Below, one piece after another: positions 49,701-61,289 of a stretch of 64,000 bases of DNA (position 1 is the first letter of the stretch; each line of letters opens with the position of its first letter). A model generated the notes under the pieces. The model worked only from the letters and a program-made list of their open reading frames with translations, was not told the DNA's origin and did not search any database. The stretch spans positions 30,862,631-30,926,630 of the forward strand of contig CM023539.1 of the NCBI GenBank assembly GCA_013350335.1. Direction: 5' to 3'. The translations under genes were made by a program, and so were the position numbers. The stretch comes from Chimonanthus salicifolius. Its lineage: Eukaryota > Streptophyta > Magnoliopsida > Laurales > Calycanthaceae.

Positions 49701-52081
49701 AGATGCGGATGTAGATTTTGCGCAAATTTGATCCAAATCCAAGCCATTTACATATCTAGGCATTTGGCCAGGCATGGCTACGTATGTAAATAATAAAAAA
49801 TCAAAGATTCAAAATAAACATTTTATAAAAGGAAAAAAGGAAATTTGGTAAATTGAATTTTAGTAAATTTGTAAGAACAAAGTTGTAAATTTAATTGAGA
49901 CACTCTCCCTCCCATGCATGATCTAATCAATAATTTTTCAGATATGCTATATCATCAACGGTAGGTCCTATTAAGCGAATGACTTGAAATATTATAATAA
50001 TTGATAAGTATAACATACCACCAAGCAGTGACACCATAATCCATGTTGTCTATTTGATGAATCTCACATTGATCGGCACAATTCAGAACATGGATTAAAA
50101 TGCAAATTCTTTTCATCGAGCAATAAATAGTTACAATTTGGTCTCAATAGTTGGTCACGTGGTCCCCACATTGGATAGATTACATAGGAGAACAGTGGAC
50201 TCCTCAGATGAAAGGCATGCAATACCAACAAAAGAAAAGTGATACATGCTACATTACTTCACAAAGCATGGTTTTATGTCGTTGCGCAAGGTGATGGCAA
50301 CCAAAGGAAGAAGAGATGCATGGAACAAATGGCAATAGAGTAAAAGATTGAAAACTATTTGAGAGTTAAAAATAATTTAAAGTCGTCAAAATTTTGGATA
50401 ACATGGGTACCCTCAACTCTATATTGGAGGAGAGACTAATCCCATGAATATACAAAACCACCCACAAGCATTATGTATTTGGATAGCTTAAAAAATATTT
50501 TATTGATCCCAGTCTTATATTTATGCTTAGACCTTTCTAAGAACTCTATTAGATTGGACCAAAGTGGACTCCACATAGCATATAAAGTATAAAGAGCAAA
50601 ACATAATTTAAAGCCCCCCAAAAACTTAGAAGATTAAAATACATGGCTTCATTGATCCAATCAAAGTGATTTTTTTAAGTCTCATAGGCTTAGACCTTTC
50701 CAATAGACCCATCAAATTAGATCAAAAGGGATTAGATCTTTTTAAAGGTGGTTTTTGTTGAGCCTCATACTAAAGTTTAGATCTTTTTAAAGGTCTATCA
50801 TACCATCATATTGATCAAAGTAAACCCCACATGAAATGCAAAAGTTCAAGGATTTAAAAGTTATTTAACAACATAAAATTTGGAGAGTTTAAAAAATTAT
50901 TTTTTATCCAATCAAAGTGTTGTTTTCAATCTCATATTTATGCTTAGACATTCCCTAACAAACACATTATATTAATTTAACAGACCACATAATCTAATAA
51001 ATTAAAAAGGAAATCAACTTACAAATTCGAAAAAGGAAAAACTGGTATCCTCTTACAATTTTCTCTATTTTTTAGAGCACATTTTAAAAGCACAAATATT
51101 TAAATTTCTAAGTTGTGACCCACAAACAGCATCCCATTTAAATTCCTGTCATTTGTGAGTTTAGTGCAAAATGGACTTGCCTGAGAATTCTTTATTTGAG
51201 CAAGGGCAAAATGGTTCACGTATAAATAAAAATATTGCCAAAAATTCTAAGTCATCATCATCTCTTGTTGACTATTCCATGGGCATTTTTCCAACTTACA
51301 CGTATAAAGGAATGATAGAAAATGTGATTCTCTTCATGTTACACAATGCTTGGCCCAATAACTTCAATATTCAATATCCATGGGGCCTCTGAGGCCTAAT
51401 TTTCTTCATGCCAGACCGTTCATATGGTGGCCCCATTGTGAATGGATCATGCTACAAAGAAATTCAATAGGCCTAAACTAAGATTGCAAATGGCTAGTTT
51501 AAACAAAAATACAGTAAGCAGATTGCATTTTCCTCCAAAACAAACAAAAAGAGGAAAGAAACAAAACGGAAAACCCTCCATGGGAAGAGTTCAGTTACAA
51601 AGCCTATTCATGGTGAATCCCACAAAGCAAGTTCATGGCAATCTTATAAAATAAATGATTATATTGCAGAAATGATGGCTCCAACAGTATGAAATGCTAG
51701 GCCCAAATGAAAACGATGTAATTCAGGATGTTTTTATAACACCTCTTTTATGTCTCCTGCCATTCAGTGAGTGCATGAAGATGGAGACATTGTGACTATA
51801 AATTTTGAAATTGATAGAGTGCAGCAAGATACCTGCATGATGACTAAGACATCCATAGGGTCACTATCCTCACAAAGTGTACGAGGGATGAACCCATAGT
51901 TGTGGGGGTACACTACAGATGAATACAGTACACGATCCACCTGCACATATAGAGATGCCACATTATATCCTTCAGTAGTAAACAGTAATGGTCCAGGAGC
52001 AATGGAGTTGCTTACCTTAATCAGCCCACTTTTCTTGTCAAGTTCATATTTCACTTTGCTCCCTTTTCCTATCTCAACAAC
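46754..52081 (-). CDS. Soluble inorganic pyrophosphatase, C-terminal six exons (partial gene)
   Basis: Hydrolyses pyrophosphate to two phosphates (family I, Mg-dependent, cytosolic in plants). Exons in transcript order: 52081-52016, 51940-51833, 48540-48475, 48399-48279, 47021-46940, 46796-46754 (stop TAA 46756-46754). They total 486 nt, or 161 aa, in one open frame, and every intron is GT-AG. Visible motifs: [29 protein letters not shown]; the family signature DSDPMDV (catalytic aspartates); [49 protein letters not shown]; and the C-terminal YIVESLRR. Plant enzymes are ~210-245 aa, so 50-80 N-terminal residues (the HPWHDLEIGP region) are missing. I could not find their exon(s) up to 64000. 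Either transposons swelled the first intron beyond the window, or the gene is 5'-truncated. The clean frame favours a working gene. A likely 3' UTR runs to about 46500. Confidence 0.9.
47337..47499 (-). mobile_element. tRNA-derived SINE in a pyrophosphatase intron
   Basis: On the - strand the body starts with GTTGGGTAGTTCAACTGG (A-box-like) and has AGTTTGAGTCC (B-box-like) ~45 bp later. It ends in a short A/T-rich tail (GGATATAAAAAGAAA). A long target duplication flanks it: GATGCAAATGTTGGATTTC (47337-47355) and GATGCAAATGTGGGATTTT (47481-47499), typical of LINE-driven retroposition. Confidence 0.8.
47570..47653. repeat. Perfect 33-bp inverted repeat with 18-nt loop
   Basis: 47570-47602 (starting TTGGCAGAAACCTAAGAAAG) is exactly complementary to 47621-47653. 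It lies in the intron between pyrophosphatase exons 48399-48279 and 47021-46940. The transcript would form a long perfect hairpin. Confidence 0.9.
48541..51832 (-). other. Large pyrophosphatase intron with degenerate repeats
   Basis: A 3.3-kb intron. The 50390-50990 part has about four imperfect copies of a ~105-165-bp unit ('tagacctttc...atcaaattagatcaaa...ccccacat...atccaatcaaagtg') starting near 50528, 50691, 50795 and 50943. A related copy lies at 49080-49290. No exon or known transposon is recognised. Confidence 0.55.
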
Positions 52082-52559
52082 CTGAAAATTAGCTACAGTA
52101 TTTTAATTAAACACAAGGCAAAATAGGAAGCTTTTGCTTCGTCTAGGAACTGCTCATGTGGAGCTCTTCAGTAAATATGATCTTAATATTCAATTGTTAA
52201 CAGTACCTCAAGCTTTACTTTGAATGTACAAATTGTAGTTTTATCTTGTGGTAAGGCCATTGAATAACGCTTTTGTCTGATTTAAAGAACATGTAGTTTC
52301 ACTTCTGCAAACAAGACATGCAGATGCAAAATTACAAACTACAGAACAGTTCTTTGTTTCTTCTTGGTCCTCAATTCTACTAGTCTCTAAAACCTAACAT
52401 TGATAGCCAAACAGGATTGGCGAAAGAGGCTTACAGTGGTTTCTTAGTTATCAGCCTATCCCAATTTTTTATGACACTGAAATAAAATCATCTGTCTAAA
52501 TACGCATTCAGACACCAACACCAGTATCATATTTCTTCCTAGAAAGAAAATGACGAGAA

Positions 52560-53369
52560 CATCCATGGCTCAATTGAAGAACATGAAGACAAATTGGAAT
52601 ATGGAATTGCCAATTTAGCTCTCCCAATTTATGAAAATATTGATCGAGGCAAAATGATGCTAAAATCATCAAATTGGACCTCCAAATTATTTAATAAGTG
52701 CATGTGGACCTAAGGACTCATTTTTGGTGTTTGGACCTCCAAATGCCCTTTTCTAAGGCCCATATTTTGAAGAGAGAGAAACTTTGTGGAATTGCTAGCA
52801 AATGAAGTGGTCAATAAGTCAATGTAGGTGGAAATCCCTAAAGAAAGGGAGGAATCTTCTCCAAAAGTGCAAGTAAGTGCTGCCTAGGCTTGACTGATCA
52901 TAGTGTTTATTTTTGGGTTTTTTTTTCTCTTTTTAGTTCAATGTAAAGTAAGGTTGAGATTAATAGTTACTTAAGGAGGCGTGACAATGCATTCATCCAT
53001 TGATGGTAATGTTGTAATTTTTCAAAGAATTCTCTATAAATTGAAGAGCCAGGAGCGACTGTACGCATCCTGTTTTGAGTGTTTTTCATTTATACAAGTA
53101 AAGTTCACTCTCTTTCTAGTTCTTTTGATTTCTAGTTTTATTTTGCATTGAATTCTTTTTAATTTTGTAATTATTTTGCATTAAATTAAATTTTATTTCT
53201 TGCAACTTAATTCTAGTTTCAATAGAACTGTCTGCATTTCATAGTGTGAATTTACGTAGATAAATTCCTACTTAGATTTTGAGCCTTTGATCCTTTCCGA
53301 AGTGAAATCGATCCTAGGTTTTATTTTCCAATTGAGATCCAGTTTTCTCAAATTTTGAGTGGATTAACA
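52560..53369 (+). repeat. LTR remnant of a Ty3/gypsy-like element, with primer-binding-site-like junction
   Basis: The right end GGATTAACA is followed by ATTGGTGTCGAAATTG, in the position and style of a gypsy primer-binding site. TATAAA lies at 53035-53040, ~330 bp before the end. The left end is not defined and no second LTR is seen. It lies in the region where the first pyrophosphatase intron would be. Confidence 0.45.
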
Positions 53370-54710
53370 ATTGGTGTCGAAATTGAAATAGATATTAGGA
53401 TTTCTGGAGATTCTTAGAAGATTTTAAATTTGGGTTTCTCATCTCAATTAAGCCAAGTTTGGGATTTTCTCCCAAATCAAGTTGAAAACCTTGGAAGATT
53501 ACAAAATTGGCCTCCATTAGAAAACCTTTATCTCCACCATTAATTAAAGGTTGCCAACATCCTTGAGAAATCCATGTCTCAACACCCTAATACAGTTGTC
53601 CATTTAAAGATGTACATCCTTTTGTTGGTTCCAACCCATACCTTGGAAATTTCTCCATCTAACTACCTGCCCCCAAATTTTCCGTGCATCACCTATAATC
53701 TAGTGAAATCTCCTTTATCTTTGCCAACATCTGATGAAAGTAAAAACTCTGTAGACACCATCATCAACAATGTCATTTTCTCATTTATCTGGTGTTGGAT
53801 ACAAAACCAGTTATCTTATTTTTGTAAATTTTGTTTGGAAGGGAGCTTGTACAGGCTTCTCAATCTCTATTTTTCTTTATTTTTTAACTAATGCAAGTGA
53901 TAAGTTGAATCTACAACCAAAATCTTGTCGTACAGCACCTTCAACTATGCTACAAGCTCTTTTCCTCCCAGATTTAACTGAGACCATAGAATCTTCCATC
54001 CTCCATTTCTTAAAAAGGTTGCAAAAAACAGTTCCTTTCTTCCTTCCTTGAAATCCATATTCAATCTTTTCCATACCAAAATAACTTTCCACCTCAATGA
54101 TTCAGGGTATAGAGGTCTCTTACCTTCCCTTTGCAAAGAAATCTTTAGTTCTCTTCCGCCTTTTTTAGCTTTTCAGATTGTACTTCTGCTTATCCTACTC
54201 CTAGGCATTCTGTTAAATGTACTGGCAGTGAATCAGGTATTTTGGGTTGCCCAGCAGGCATAGCAGCTTGATGGAAAGCCTTAAAGCTGTAAAGGCAAAG
54301 AGATCCAAGCAGACAAACCAAAAAACAGGGTGATGGGTGTCTCTCGCTGCTGCGGAGAAAACTGGGCAAAGAGGGACCCACAGTTGACTGAAAACCTAGG
54401 TCCACCTAGGGCGGAAATAGGTGGACCAAAGGTGAATATAGGGGTGTAAACCCGAGATGCAAAGGAGGAGGATCCGGATGGATCGAAGGAGAAACTTAAA
54501 TCTGCAGCAGAAAAAATCGCCAAACCTGCCCAGGAAGAAGGGAGACAGATGGCAGGGCTGAGGCTTCCAGATCAGAAATCCAACCCTATGGATAGAAAGG
54601 GTTGGCAAAAACGGCAGGGGAGATGGGTCCCCGCCAGAAAGAAAGATCTTCCCCAGAAAAAAAACTGCTGCAGAAAGAAATATTAGAGAGCAGAGAAACC
54701 GTCCCTAGCT
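53370..54710. other. No gene recognised; probable retrotransposon leader DNA
   Basis: Possibly internal sequence of the flanking LTR remnants. A 105-codon + frame starting at 53574 has no recognisable domain. Confidence 0.35.
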
Positions 54711-54942
54711 GATACCATGTAGAAAATAGAACAAAGAGAAGAGATTGGAGAAGAAATTCTCTCAATATTGTATTGATTGTGTATGTACACTGAATAGTTT
54801 TATGAATTTATAAAAGAATAAGAGCTAATCTAGGATCTAAATTAGGAAAAGAATATACTAATATAGACAACTAATCAATAACGATTAATTAGACAACTAA
54901 TGAGATTCTGGTCAACTCTGCTACGACGTGGGTCCCACAACA
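54711..54942 (-). repeat. Short Ty1/copia-type LTR with adjacent primer-binding site
   Basis: On the - strand the unit starts TGTTGTGGGACCC and ends TTTTCTACA (54718), followed at once by TGGTATCAGC (54717-54708), a near match to the initiator-Met site. It is ~225 bp. GTGGGTCCCACAACA is repeated 31 bp further right (to 54972), so the outer end is ambiguous. Confidence 0.5.
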
Positions 54943-54972
54943 CCATATGTGCTCTAATGTGGGTCCCACAAC

Positions 54973-56623
54973 AGCTATATGGGACTATAAGGACATGTTC
55001 TGATTAGGCCAGTGGGTCATGTTAGAAATTTCCACTCAGATGAAGTCAGGTCAGGTTACAGTCAGATTGACCACCAAGGATAGCACATATTGACTTGATT
55101 CATTTATTAAAGTTGGAAATGTCAACCCAAACATAGAATAACCTAGTTGGGTTTGGGACAGGTTGTCAGTACAAAATTGCTATTTAGTACACATGGAACT
55201 TCACTAAAGGAAACTGGGTTCTATCGATGAATCCAGATCCACACTGGTAGAGAGCATAGAAAAGAAGGGTATTAAAGATTATGAATACTAGAAGTTGGAT
55301 CAACATTTCAGTAGATCACTCTATAGTTCTAAAACTCGAAAAGGACTACTTTGACTCACCCAGTCAACTTGATGGGTAATTAGTCGATTAAATTAAGTGA
55401 ATTTTACCAAGCCTAGGGATTAACTCATTCAGAAACTTGATGAGATTGGAGTCAAGTTTTTTAATTATGCCAACTTCACAATCAAGTCAGGTATGCATCA
55501 TGAAAAAATTGCGTTGCTCAAGCATTTTACACAAAAAAGCCATGTTGGAATCAGCTACCTCTGACGAAACCCAGTTCCCATGTCAGAATCAGATAGCACT
55601 CGTAGAAACCAGTTCCTCTGAATGCAGAAGCAGTAATCACAAAATACAGAGAGAACATTCAAAGTTAGCTTGTGAGATGGATTTGGGAACTGAAGTTGAT
55701 TTTGTTCCAGCAAATTTCACTCCACACATCATAATCTGCACCATCCTGGTCTTGGAATGTTAATGAGTTGCAAAAAAAATTCTTTTCAGCATTGATTTTT
55801 CCTCACTCTCTTCATCATCAAAGCCTTTCTTTTCATTTCAAATTGGCTTTTGGAGTTCGACTTTTGCACTCAACGTAATCACCAACATGTTCTCCATCAC
55901 CCATCTCCTAGTACATTCTACTTGTAATCCTTCGTCTCTTTATACTAGAGCTGTTTGGACATTTACAGATGTGCCTAAACCAGTTTAACCAACATTCCCT
56001 CAGCTTTTCAGCTACCATTTAATTTCTAGGCTTTCCAGTGCACTCATTTCTAGTTCTATGTTTTCCTGCAACTGTTGAATTGTCGAATAAAATGATACTC
56101 TTCACTTGTTATGTATAGTTATTGAAGAGGATACATGTGTATTATGCATATCATACAGAAAATGAGTATGACATTATGGAGGCTGCCCTAATCTACAGGT
56201 ACATTATCGGTAAAACATATAAATAAAATGTTCTAATGCTCCCCTGACAGCGACACCAAACTTCATCTGAACATAAGCATCTCCATCACTATTGCTTTAT
56301 CTACAAGTCTTTTCTTTATCACCCAATATTCAGCTCCATGAAATATACCCTCACAATTACAATCACCTACCAAATGTAATTCTGCAAAGATACCAGGTTG
56401 TAAGTCCCATTTTCCCAAGAAAACTGTAATTCTATCCTTGATTCTTCATGTGCCACAATGCCACATCCATTTGCATCTCAATCTGCATCCACATTCACTG
56501 CTTCTGTCACTCAGATGTTTCCCACAAAGTCTATGATCTGCCACATCATTCATACAACAAAAGAACCCCAAGCATTTGTTGCCAACTAAGCGAAACAGAT
56601 TCTACTGTTCTGAGGATAATATT
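54973..56623. other. Intergenic or intronic, nothing recognised
   Basis: No bounded repeat or known gene. A 108-codon + frame (55437-55763) has no domain I recognise and no supporting context. Confidence 0.4.
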
Positions 56624-56801
56624 TGTTGATCAAAACCAAATCACAGGAAAAGGAAAAAACCATGGAGAAGATGAGAGTATTTCTTATTATGTCATAATGA
56701 AAATTACAGCAGCAATATCTATACATAATTACAATCAAGTAAAGAATCTCAAGTCTGTTAGGAGTCTTAAGCCAATAAGAACTCTCTCTCCTCAATCAAC
56801 A
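56624..56801 (-). repeat. 3' LTR of the copia element
   Basis: The tips are inverted (TGTTGAT / AATCAACA on the + strand). It has AAGAAATACTCTCATC, a common downstream LTR block in this superfamily. Confidence 0.65.
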
Positions 56802-56809
56802 CTCGCCTC

Positions 56810-59800
56810 AAGTTGGTGCGAAAATATCTATAGAGCCCAACTTGGATAATATCGCTTGAAATTTGGCAGCAGGAAATCTTTCTGTGAAATTAATTGTTTA
56901 TCACTGCGAACAAAAATAGTACAAATAACATTAGCTTGCACTTTTTCTAGAACAAAGTGACAATTCACCACAATATGTTTAGTTTGCTCATGAAATATTG
57001 GATTTGAAGCAATATGAATTGCGGCTTGATTATCACAAAACATTTGTGTTGGTTGAGTCAAATCATAATTTCACTCGTGGTTGAAGCCATTGCACGATAC
57101 TCTACTTCTGCACTTAATCGTGCAACAACATTTTGTTTCTTATTCCTCCATGTTACCAAGTTACCTCCAAAGAAAATACAATAACCTGTAGTAGATCTCC
57201 GGTCAACTGGGCATCAACCCAATAAGCATTAGTATAAGCAGTAATTGAACAGTGACCATGCCTGCACGTCCATATACCTCTTCCTGGTGAACCCATCAAA
57301 TACTGCAAAATTTTATTCCTTCATGTGATTAACTCTAGGTGCATGAAATAAATCTACTGATCAAACTGACTGCATTCCGAGTAAGGGTTAAATAAATTAG
57401 TCGACCAACCAACCTTTGAAACTAACCAATATCATAAAATAATTCACCACCATCATCAAGCTTACCACCACTGTCGGTAAGAGTACCTGACGGTTTTAGT
57501 CCCAATTTCCAGTTTCCTGTAACATGTCCAAACCTTAGTTTCGTTGATGGCAATTTTCTTATGTAAAAGAGTCTTAAGCCTTGAAATTTCATGGTATCCC
57601 CTTTTTTTAGTATGCAATTTCTAATCCAAGAAAATACTTTAACGCTCTTAGGTCTTTTATGGCAAATTTCTTGTGTAGAAGAGTTTTGAGCCTTCAAATT
57701 TCATTTTGATCATCGCCTGTGATTACTACATCATCAACATAAACTAAAACAATAGTTGTACCAGACATACCTTTCTTGACAAACAGAGAAGAGTCGGTTG
57801 CACTCCTTTTAATCTCATTAATCATGAGAACAAAACTAAGCTTAGCATACTAGGCACTAGGAGATTGCTTAAGCCCATATATGGCATTTTTTAGTTTGCA
57901 CATAGACTTTGGATTCTTGTGGATGACCAGGTGGAACAATCATATAAACTTCTTTTTCTAAATCACCACACAAGAAAGCATTTTTCACATCCATCTGAAA
58001 TAATTTCCAACCATGATTCACTGCTAAGGAAAGAAGCACTTAGAATGTGTTCATCTTCGCAACATGTGCAAATGTCTCTTATAATCCTCTCCGTAAGTTT
58101 GTGTAAACCCTCTAACAAGTCTTGCCTTATGTCGTTCCACAATTCCATCACTCCTATTTTATTGTGTATATCCAATGGCACCCAACTGTTTTCTTTCCTA
58201 GAGGCAATTTAACAATATCCCAAGTTCCACTCTCATCAAGTGCCTGCAATTCTTCTTTCATGGCATTGTTCCAAACTGGAATGGAGTGAACTTCTCGTAA
58301 AGTCTTCGGCTCTTGTTCACTAGATACAACACTCAAGAAAACCAAATGAGACTGATTAACATTGTCATATGTAAAATAAGCCTGCATAGGATAGGATACA
58401 ACATGGTAAGTGAAAAAATCTTTCATTCTTTCTAGAGGACAAGTGTCTCTACTCGATCTTCGTCGGGGTAGAGAAGATGTCAGTATTTCAGCTATAGAAC
58501 TTTACTCATTTTCCGGATATATAATCTCAATATTTTGGGTAGTAGTGACATCATTAGTTGAAGTAGGAAGAGGTATGAAATCAGACAAGTTCTCCCCTAG
58601 GACTGCTTCCCAGAATCACTTTGTGCTTGGAAATAAAATTCAGATTCAACGAAGCGTACATTACGAGAAACGATAATCTTACGAGATGTCGGGTCATAAC
58701 ATATGTACCCATTATTTGTGGAAACATATCCAAAAAATACACACCTAGTAGATCTGGCATCCAACTTATCACGATGAATAGCTTCTTGATGCATATAGCA
58801 GACATAATCAAACACACACAAATGAGATAGGTCAGGTTTTCTATTCTTCAAAACTTCCAATGGAGACTTAAAATTGATTATTTGACTAGGAAGACAATTA
58901 ATTAAATATATCGAGGTCAAAACTCCATGGGATTAATACCTCTTCGGAACATGCATCTGAAACATGAGTGCTCTTGTGGTTTCTAAGAGATGGCAATTTT
59001 TTCTCTATACCACACCATTCTACTATGGTGTTCCCACATGACTAGTTTGGTGAATAATGCCTTGACTACGAATATATTCAGTGAAAGTCCCATTGGTATA
59101 TTCTATACCATTGTCAGCCCTAAGAATTTTAATTTTGGCACTGAATTGAGTAGTCACCATGTTATGAAACTCTTTAAAAGCAGATAGCAGCTCATTTTTT
59201 TATTTCAATAAGTATAACCAAGTAACACGAGATTGATCATCAATAGATAGCACAAAGTATTTAAATCTATCATATGAATCAATTGAGGTATTCCACAAAT
59301 CAGAATGAATCAATTTAAAACACTCAACAGAGTTAAACATAGAGGTAACAAATGGTAGATGAGTTTGTTTAGAAAATTGGCAAATATTACACACACTAGA
59401 CTCAATCGAAATATATGGAAAAAGACATGATAAAATACGGTTAGAAGGACGTCCAAGCCATGTATGGCATGCCCTATCAATGGGATGTAGCAAGTATAAC
59501 CATGTGAATAAGTATCTTCACCTATTGCCTTATTCGACTTTCGATCCTGAAAGACGACAAAGGTAGGAGAGCAAATGACATCACAATTCAAAGAATTAGT
59601 AACTTTTCCAACTGACGGGAGTTGAGTTGGGAAAGATGGAATAACAAGAGCAGTAGAGGTGACACTATGCGGAAAGAATTCAACTTTACCATTCCCTTAC
59701 ATAAGAACCATAGTTCCATTGGCCAATGAAATATTATGTCTATCAGACCTTTTAATGAAATCATACATAGAGGAAGGATTATTAGCCACAAGATTAGTGG

Positions 59801-60960
59801 CTCCAAAATCAATAATCCAAGAATTAACTTTAGAGGACGAAGTAAGATAAGCATGTAGATTACCTGAAGCATAAGTAGAGGCAGACTAACTTAGTTGAGA
59901 AGACATGGACTTACTGATTTGTTGAAGAAGATGACTCAACTGATTCATAGAGATTGATGTGTCTGCTACAATAGCATGATCTTTCTTTTTCTTCTCAAAA
60001 TTTGATTTGTGGTGAGGATATAAGTCCCAACATCGATCGTTGTTGTGCCCATTTTTACCACAATGATCACATATGGTTCTTTTCTGCTTTTATTTCGAGA
60101 AGTATTCTTTCTTTTCTCAGTACTAGAAGGTTTCATTCGATCATCTTTCTCAACCACAAGTGCATTCGATTCAATTTTCTCAGATGAAGGTTGTAGTTCA
60201 GAATTCATAGTCTTTTTTCTAGTTTCTTGACGTTGAATAATAGCACAAATACTAGAAAAAGAGGAAAGCGGATCATCCATAAGAATATTGCTCTTGAAAT
60301 GTTCATATTCTAGCTTCAAACTACTAAGTAATGAAAATATTTTATCTTCTTTGGCCCTTTTCAAAAGAGTTTTGAATAAGTTGTATGTGGTCGATAAGTG
60401 TTTTAAGTCATCCCACATCTTTTTCAAATTCCCAAGGTGCTCACTAAACATCCTTTCACCTTGTGTAGCCGAGACAATCTCAAGTTTTAGTTCAAAAATA
60501 TCAATTGCATTATTCTGACTGCCATACAACTCAGCAACAAATCCCACAACTCTTTCGCTAAGTCAGAGAAGGTAAATATTCCAGCAATATGAGGTTCCAT
60601 CGAATTAAGAATCCAGGATCTAACGAGTTGATCACTAGAGATACAATCTTCATATCCAAAATCATCTGGTTTAGGACAAACTTTTGATCCATCGATGAAA
60701 CCCAATTTTTCTGCCACCAAGAGATAGGGTTACAACTCTCGACCAAAGTACATAATTTATACCATTCAAGAGAACTAACGAAAGCTTCCATCCGGTATTA
60801 GCATCAAAGTCACCCACTGATAAAGAATAAAAAGTGATCAGGACAAAAGGAAGAGATACCTCTTTTTTATGGCTGGTAGTGGGCTTTCCGTTGCTAAGGA
60901 TGTTTTTCAGTGGCGAGTCTGTAAATCCAGTAGACCAAGTCGAGGACAATAGCAGCAATA
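56810..60960 (-). pseudogene. Copia gag-pol remnant
   Basis: From high to low coordinates. Gag (60958-60000) has the WKLSLVLLNGINYVLWS start (UBN2-type) and a degenerate zinc knuckle near 60070-60030. The protease WIIDFGATN (near 59815) has DFG in place of D-S/T-G. The GAG-pre-integrase and integrase (59590-58900) have CNICQFSKQTH and HSDLWNTS. The RT (58426-57700) has ESGTWDIVKLPLGKKTVGCH and YVDDVVITGDD (near 57745-57715). RNase H is at 57061-56830, with CDNQAAIHIASNPIFHEQTK. At least ten frame breaks make it non-functional. Confidence 0.9.
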
Positions 60961-61289
60961 AGAACTAGTGAAAAAGGAGCTGCTTCGAGAATCCAGGGTC
61001 ACCAAGTTTCCCCGGGCAGACACAAAAAAGGATAGCAGACCCTGTAGATGTGACACAGCAAGGTCGGTTGGGATGGCCTAGTGCAGACACTGCTCACTGT
61101 GCAGAACTTGCCTTCATTGCAGGAGTGCCATTATCACGTTGGGACGGTAAATAGCATATTGGTGATTGAGAGTGATATTTCTTCCCTCAGTGCTACGCTG
61201 AGAAACAAGCTCTCGGTGAAGTGAGCCAAGAGTTGTTAGACACCCAAGTGAATCCAGCCGTTTGGGAGATCGGTTTGGGGATTCAGGAT
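60961..61289 (-). other. Unique part of the copia leader
   Basis: Non-coding sequence between gag and the tandem array. It is not repeated in the units to the right. Confidence 0.45.

Noticed and set aside
55437..55763. Possible 108-codon gene
   Set aside because: No domain or family resemblance that I can recognise; surrounded by transposon remnants, with no supporting signals.
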